Of a stretch of 10,619 nucleotides of DNA, positions 7,368 through 10,619 are shown one piece after another. Below the pieces are notes generated by a model. That model had not been told where the DNA came from and did no database searches. It was given only the letters and a program-made list of their open reading frames with translations. Every line of letters starts with the position of its first letter. Positions within the stretch are counted from its first letter, which is position 1. The DNA comes from Bacteroidota bacterium (GTDB lineage: Bacteria > Bacteroidota > Bacteroidia > Chitinophagales > Chitinophagaceae), in NCBI GenBank assembly GCA_023392185.1, contig JAEVZP010000004.1, positions 1-10,619 of the forward strand, written 5' to 3'. Position numbers and translations under genes: made by a program.

Positions 7368-7904
7368 ATGTCCGTTAAAATGCGCCTGCAACGGCACGGC
7401 TCCAAGAAGCGTCCGTTCTATTTTATCGTTACTGCCAACAGCACCTCTCCGCGCGATGGCAAGTTCATCGAAAAGCTGGGAACCTACAACCCGCTGACCA
7501 TCCCGGCTACCATCAACCTTAACAACGAGCGTGCCCTGTACTGGCTGACCAAGGGTGCCGAGCCGACCAACACGGTTCGCCGCATTTTGTCCTTTAAAGG
7601 CGTGCTGTACATGAAGCACCTGATGCGGGGTGTTTCCATGGGCTTGTTTGATGAGCAGGCGGCTATGGAGAAATTCGAAAAGTGGAATGCCGAGCACGAA
7701 GTGCTGGTGGCCAACCGTGAAGAAACCCACCGCAAAGCCAAGGCCGATAAGCGCCACGCTGCAACTGCCGAATCTGTGAAGCGTGTAGAAGAGCGTATGG
7801 CCGCCAAAGCTGCCGCCGCACAGCCTGCCGCAGAAGAAGAAGCGCCTGCTACCGAAGAAGCGGCCGATGTGGCTGCCGAAGAAACACCGGCTACAGAAGC
7901 ATAA
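7368..7904 (+). CDS. rpsP: 30S ribosomal protein S16
   Basis: S16 binds 16S rRNA in the 5' domain and is needed for early 30S subunit assembly. The core (about residues 1-80) shows the family pattern VKMRLQRHGSKKRPFYFIV, then SPRDGKFIEKLGTYNP, and a later WLTKGAEPTNTVRRIL. The protein has 178 residues, about twice the length of E. coli S16. The added part (about 85-178) is a charged helical stretch followed by an Ala/Glu/Pro-rich acidic tail from about 142. Such tails are usual for Bacteroidota S16. The start is preceded by the AT-rich leader ATTAATTTCTATTAATT with no Shine-Dalgarno, typical for highly expressed Bacteroidota genes. It has its own promoter and terminator. rimM, often next to rpsP in bacteria, is not adjacent here. 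Confidence 0.97.
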   Translation: MSVKMRLQRHGSKKRPFYFIVTANSTSPRDGKFIEKLGTYNPLTIPATINLNNERALYWLTKGAEPTNTVRRILSFKGVLYMKHLMRGVSMGLFDEQAAMEKFEKWNAEHEVLVANREETHRKAKADKRHAATAESVKRVEERMAAKAAAAQPAAEEEAPATEEAADVAAEETPATEA

Positions 7905-7924
7905 ATTTTTCTTTCTTAAGAAAT

Positions 7925-7957
7925 CGAACGCCTGCGAAAATATTCGCGGGCGTTTTG
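7925..7957 (+). terminator. Rho-independent terminator of rpsP
   Basis: Arms AACGCCTGCGAA (7927-7938) and TTCGCGGGCGTT (7943-7954) pair over 12 bp with one G-T pair and a 4-base loop, then TTTT (7953-7956). It lies about 20 bases after the rpsP stop and separates it from the convergent small cysteine-rich gene. The short T-run makes it moderately strong. Confidence 0.75.
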
Positions 7958-7975
7958 GTGTGTCGCCTACCGGTC

Positions 7976-8191
7976 TTACTCCTGCAATTCCAATAATGCT
8001 ATCAGGCACACCCGGCACAAACACCCTGCATACTGTTTCCTAAGGGATACTAAGACTTCTTCCGGCAGTGCAATGCCAAAACACTGACAGGCAACGATAT
8101 TTTGAGGCTGACAATTAAAGGAGCTCTGGCAGCGGGGACATAAACGTTCGGAACTACAAACGGCTTCCGGCAGGGGCGGGGAGCAGGACAT
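7976..8191 (-). CDS. Small cysteine-rich CWC-type protein
   Basis: A 71-residue protein with 10 cysteines. The spacing fits the cysteine-rich CWC family: CPRC at residues 18-21, C27, CQC at 35-37 (the position that gives the family its name, with Q in place of W), then CLCRVC at 57-62 near the C-terminus. The paired cysteines suggest binding of zinc or another metal; the molecular role of the family is not known to me. The frame stays open upstream to 8320, but the ATG at 8191 is preferred because the upstream 43 codons have no family resemblance and cover a tandem palindrome. The gene is convergent with rpsP and lies 129 bp downstream of the isomerase gene on the same strand, so co-transcription is possible. 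There is no signal peptide; it is predicted to be cytoplasmic. Confidence 0.75.
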   Translation of the reverse strand: MSCSPPLPEAVCSSERLCPRCQSSFNCQPQNIVACQCFGIALPEEVLVSLRKQYAGCLCRVCLIALLELQE

Positions 8192-8203
8192 CAGAGTGCA
8201 TTT

Positions 8204-8221
8204 TTCCGGAAATTTCCGGAA
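8204..8221. promoter_or_regulatory. Tandem TTCCGGAA palindromes upstream of the CWC-type gene
   Basis: Two TTCCGGAA palindromes at 8204-8211 and 8214-8221 are spaced 10 bp apart, about one helical turn, and sit 13-30 bases upstream of the CWC-type start. The rest of 8222-8320 holds no gene; a TATATATAT stretch is at about 8272-8280. A role as operator or leader hairpin is inferred. Confidence 0.4.
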
Positions 8222-8320
8222 TTTTAGAAGACTTAATCGGAAAGGCAGCAGTAACCGCTGCGGATTGAGGATATATATATGAGTTGGGGGTCTCCAGGAC
8301 GCTTTCAGGGCTGACAGCAT

Positions 8321-8989
8321 TTAAAAAATGCCCAAAAATTTCCGGCGCACCTTGCGCACTTTCAGCAGGCGCACGTCTGTATTGGGCCGGTCCATGCTGT
8401 TGCGCGGCTCGTTGGCAATCTTATTCACCGCCTCCATTCCGGAAACAACTTCACCAAAAACGGTGTAGCTGCCATCGAGGTGCGGCGTTCCGCCGATCGT
8501 CCGGTACACCTCGCGCTGATTTTCCGGAATGATATGGCCGCTGCGCTGTTGGGCCTTGTCGAGCGCTGCATTATCGAACGGCTTGCCAACCACGATATAA
8601 AACTGACAACCGCTCGAAGCTTTTTCCGGATTTTGATCGCGGGCCATTCCCACTGCACCGAGCTTGTGAAAATATTCTGGTCGGATCTCCGCCGGAATGC
8701 GCGCGCCATATTCGCCTTCGCCCAGTGGTGTGCCCGGGGCAGCGTGCTTGCTTTGCGGGTCGCCGCCCTGGATTACAAATCCCGGAATGACGCGGTGCCA
8801 AAGCAGGGAGTCATAGAATTTTTCCTTTGTGAGTTGGAGGAAATTGTCGCGGTGCAGGGGCGTGCCGTCATAGAGCTGAATCACAATAGGACCATACACC
8901 GTTTCGATACGCACTCTTTTTTGTTGTCCAAAAGCAGAAAAAGCGGAAAAACAGCAGGAGAGCAGAAGGGCAGAGAACCGGTGTTTCAT
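8321..8989 (-). CDS. Secreted cyclophilin-type peptidyl-prolyl cis-trans isomerase
   Basis: A 222-residue enzyme expected to speed cis-trans isomerisation of X-Pro bonds during folding of exported proteins. The start at 8989 gives a signal peptide (HRFSALLLSCCFSAFSAFG-QQ), so the protein is likely periplasmic. LLSC at residues 8-11 is a weak lipobox alternative. The cyclophilin fold begins at about 25 (VRIETVYGPIVIQLY). The catalytic arginine is R66 in LWHRVIPGFVIQGGDP. GCQFYIVVGKP at 127-137 is the conserved core strand (NGSQFFI in classical members). LDGSYTVFGEVVSGMEAV at 171-188 completes the active site. An insert of about 25 residues (140-165) precedes it. The frame is open upstream to 9232, but that part overlaps the divergent corA gene and shows no family features. 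A good promoter lies 28-59 bases upstream. Confidence 0.93.
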   Translation of the reverse strand: MKHRFSALLLSCCFSAFSAFGQQKRVRIETVYGPIVIQLYDGTPLHRDNFLQLTKEKFYDSLLWHRVIPGFVIQGGDPQSKHAAPGTPLGEGEYGARIPAEIRPEYFHKLGAVGMARDQNPEKASSGCQFYIVVGKPFDNAALDKAQQRSGHIIPENQREVYRTIGGTPHLDGSYTVFGEVVSGMEAVNKIANEPRNSMDRPNTDVRLLKVRKVRRKFLGIF

Positions 8990-9009
8990 GAAAAGGCGTG
9001 GATATGTGC

Positions 9010-9056
9010 GTTGGCTGCAAAAATGGCCCGAAATTACTACCTGCAAAACAGCCAAC
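9010..9056. repeat. Inverted repeat flanking the isomerase promoter
   Basis: GTTGGCTG (9010-9017) and CAGCCAAC (9049-9056) are perfect 8-bp inverted arms, 31 bp apart, which bracket the promoter elements exactly. TGCAAAA also occurs directly repeated inside (9016-9022, 9042-9048). This could be an operator for the divergent isomerase/corA pair; that role is inferred. Confidence 0.45.
9018..9048 (-). promoter_or_regulatory. Bacteroidota-type promoter for the isomerase gene
   Basis: On the minus strand TTTTG (9048-9044) is followed by 18 bases and CATTTTTG (9025-9018), one mismatch from TAnnTTTG. Transcription would begin near 9011 with a leader of about 22 bases. It sits in the 78-bp gap between two divergent genes. 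Confidence 0.55.
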
Positions 9057-9067
9057 TTCGCTTTCGT

Positions 9068-10171
9068 ATGTCTTTGCTCAGACCGGTACAGAAAATTGCC
9101 CGCATGGCGGAAAAGCTCATATCGGAGCCGGCTTCCCGGAAACGCCGCCGGTACAGCCCCGCGCGGGTGGTGAAAGCTACGCCTAATGTGGCCCCGGTAA
9201 GTCTCACGCTCTTTTCCTATAATGCCGGGCATCTCGAAGAAGAGCGACTTTCAAGCCCTTTCCTGCAACCTTTTCCGGAAGGTAAGACGTCCTGGCTCAA
9301 CATTGAAGGCACCAACCCGGCACAGATCGAACAGCAGGCCACGGCCTTTAACATTCACCCGCTGTTGATAGAAGACATTCTCAATGTAGGACAGCGTGCC
9401 AAAATGGACGAGATCGACAGCCTGGTCTTTTGCCTGCTGCCGATGTTGTATTACAACGAAAATACCGGGATGGTAGAATCCGAGCAGGTAAGTCTGGTGC
9501 TGGTCCCAGACGGGCTGTTGTCTTTTCAGGAGGAAGCCCGGCGCGATCCTTTTGATCCGCTGCGCGTCCGGCTGCGCAATAATAAGGGAGGGAAACTGCG
9601 TGGCAGCAGTGCCGATTTTCTGCTTTACAGCATGCTTGACGTGATTGTGGACGCCTATTTCGGTGTGATCGAACGGCTGAGCCAGCGGGCCGAGGAACTT
9701 GAAGATGAGATTCTGGCTACTGCCCATGAAGGCACCAGCGCCAAGGTAGCTTTGCTCCGGCGCGAAATCCTGACCGTCATCCGGGCCATTTCACCGGTGC
9801 GCGAAGTAATCAACGGCCTCCTGCGCAGCGAAAGCCAGTTGATGGAAGACGGCAACGAAAAATATTATAAAGACATACTTGATCATATCTTACACGCCAT
9901 TGATAGTGCCGAATCGATGCGCGATACGACTTCCACACTGCTCGAACTCACCTTCAACCAGGTGAATATGCGTACCAATGACATTGTGAAGGTCTTTACC
10001 ATCATCACCACGCTGCTGGCTCCTGCTACGGTTATCGGCGGCATTTTCGGTATGAACTTCGATGTCATTCCGCTTTCACACCAGCGCGACGGCTTTTTCC
10101 TGATGGTCGCTCTGATGCTGGTCATTCCCATAGTGATGCTTGTATGGTTCCGGCGGAAGGGCTGGTTTTAA
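9068..10171 (+). CDS. corA: CorA-type divalent cation (Mg2+/Co2+) transporter
   Basis: A 367-residue CorA-superfamily channel, which as a pentamer lets Mg2+ (and Co2+ or Ni2+) cross the inner membrane. A large N-terminal cytoplasmic domain includes FNIHPLLIEDILNVGQRAKMDE at about 94-115, typical of the family. A long helix follows (about 185-300, with LIxR-type stalk residues). TM1 is at about 307-327, ending in the signature GMN at 328-330. A short outer loop is followed by TM2 at about 342-361 and a basic tail, RRKGWF. The ATG at 9068 is chosen because it gives a normal family length; ATG at 9101 is also possible. The open frame extends upstream to 8480 but runs antisense to the isomerase gene and is not believed. 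The usual MPEL after GMNF is replaced by DVIPLSHQRD. It is divergent from the isomerase gene; no plus-strand promoter was recognised. Confidence 0.93.
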   Translation: MSLLRPVQKIARMAEKLISEPASRKRRRYSPARVVKATPNVAPVSLTLFSYNAGHLEEERLSSPFLQPFPEGKTSWLNIEGTNPAQIEQQATAFNIHPLLIEDILNVGQRAKMDEIDSLVFCLLPMLYYNENTGMVESEQVSLVLVPDGLLSFQEEARRDPFDPLRVRLRNNKGGKLRGSSADFLLYSMLDVIVDAYFGVIERLSQRAEELEDEILATAHEGTSAKVALLRREILTVIRAISPVREVINGLLRSESQLMEDGNEKYYKDILDHILHAIDSAESMRDTTSTLLELTFNQVNMRTNDIVKVFTIITTLLAPATVIGGIFGMNFDVIPLSHQRDGFFLMVALMLVIPIVMLVWFRRKGWF

Positions 10172-10252
10172 ATGAATTGAACCCGCGCTTTGAGGAGAGG
10201 AAGCAGGGCGGCCGGCAAGGCAGCTGGGTGGGTCCGCTTTATGCCGTATGGC

Positions 10253-10619
10253 CTAGCGTCCGGTTTGTTTAAAAAACAGATTGGCTACTTGTCCATTGAG
10301 CCCGTTGATCGACAGGTGACGCTCTTCGGCACCGTCATAGATCGTAAGGGCAACCGTATTTTCCGGAATATTGCCCTCTGCAAGCAGATATATAGTGACG
10401 GTATTCCAGGCGCCCGGCATAATCGGCAGGGTCAGGATGCGTTTTTCAGCACTGAGTTTTTCATCAGTCAGCAGGGGTTTTCCGTTATAATACAGCGAGA
10501 TTACATCGCCATCATTTTCCACACCGTCCCAGATTGCAATCCGGATACTGTCGCTTTTGACCGGATAGGTGTTGCGCAGCTGAGCAGTGTCTATGGGGCG
10601 GGGGGGCGGTGTTGTCAGC
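10253..10619 (-). CDS. C-terminal part of an unrecognised, probably exported protein (5' end beyond window)
   Basis: The frame is open from the right window edge to TAG at 10255-10253, giving the last 121 residues. The protein enters with a proline-rich linker (TTPPPRPIDTAQLRNTYP). A compact beta-rich domain follows, with the pattern IRIAIWDGVENDGDVISLYYNGKP, then PIMPGAWNTVTIYLLAEGNIPENTVALTIYDG and a C-terminal LFFKQ. I know this DGD..S.Y.NG pattern as a C-terminal domain in Bacteroidota exported proteins, but I cannot name its function. A GTG at 10522 is in frame but is not a likely start, since the domain begins before it. It converges with corA; the 81 bp between them shows no clear terminator. 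Confidence 0.75.
   Translation of the reverse strand, partial: LTTPPPRPIDTAQLRNTYPVKSDSIRIAIWDGVENDGDVISLYYNGKPLLTDEKLSAEKRILTLPIMPGAWNTVTIYLLAEGNIPENTVALTIYDGAEERHLSINGLNGQVANLFFKQTGR

Noticed and set aside
7084..7378. Plus-strand 97-codon frame upstream of and overlapping rpsP
   Set aside because: It crosses the rpsP promoter and leader, has no recognisable features, and overlaps the real start.
8480..9067. Long plus-strand open frame continuous with corA, which would give a 563-residue protein
   Set aside because: It lies antisense to the well-supported isomerase gene, its translation resembles no family, and CorA has normal length from 9068.
8990..9232. 81-residue upstream extension of the isomerase frame
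   Set aside because: It overlaps corA, lacks family resemblance, and would bury the clear signal peptide that begins at 8989.

Overview
The window looks like a chromosomal segment from a Bacteroidota bacterium, probably a fairly GC-rich gliding or gliding-derived lineage such as Chitinophagia or Saprospiria. The evidence is a type IX secretion system (T9SS) type B cargo protein followed by a PorP/SprF-family outer membrane protein. In addition, starts generally lack strong Shine-Dalgarno sequences, promoters resemble the Bacteroidota TTTG / TAnnTTTG pattern, S16 carries an Ala/Glu-rich tail, and a Bacteroidota-type small CPxC/CxC protein is present. Family assignments rest on motifs read by eye; no database search was run.

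Left part (1-1826): the first 434 codons of a type I restriction-modification DNA methyltransferase subunit (hsdM, minus strand) run off the left edge. Upstream of it, also on the minus strand, are a strong intrinsic terminator, a tRNA-Ser(GGA) gene and its likely promoter. The hsdM leader holds a clean GTACACAA palindrome. A restriction-modification gene just downstream of a tRNA 3' end makes this a candidate island boundary.

Middle (1826-7083): a secreted WG-repeat protein (minus strand) diverges from a 942-residue secreted T9SS type B protein, built of Ig-like and SprB repeats with a gliding-motility C-terminal sorting domain. A PorP/SprF-family protein follows it in the same direction, so these two probably form a cargo/partner pair. 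Between the diverging genes lies a 167-bp element with 10-bp terminal inverted repeats, a TTA target duplication and nested internal hairpins, which looks like a MITE. It ends 13 bp from the WG-repeat start codon and so must supply or disrupt that gene's promoter.

Right part (7084-10619): a single-gene rpsP unit with a good promoter and intrinsic terminator; a small cysteine-rich CWC-type protein (minus); a secreted cyclophilin-type peptidyl-prolyl isomerase (minus); a divergent CorA-type divalent cation transporter (plus); and the C-terminal 121 residues of a protein entering from the right edge (minus).

No complete new defence or mobile system is visible. The signals most worth following are the MITE-like element, the cargo/PorP pair, the over-represented TTCCGGAA palindrome (about 10 copies, four of them in three intergenic regions), and the tRNA-Ser/hsdM junction.
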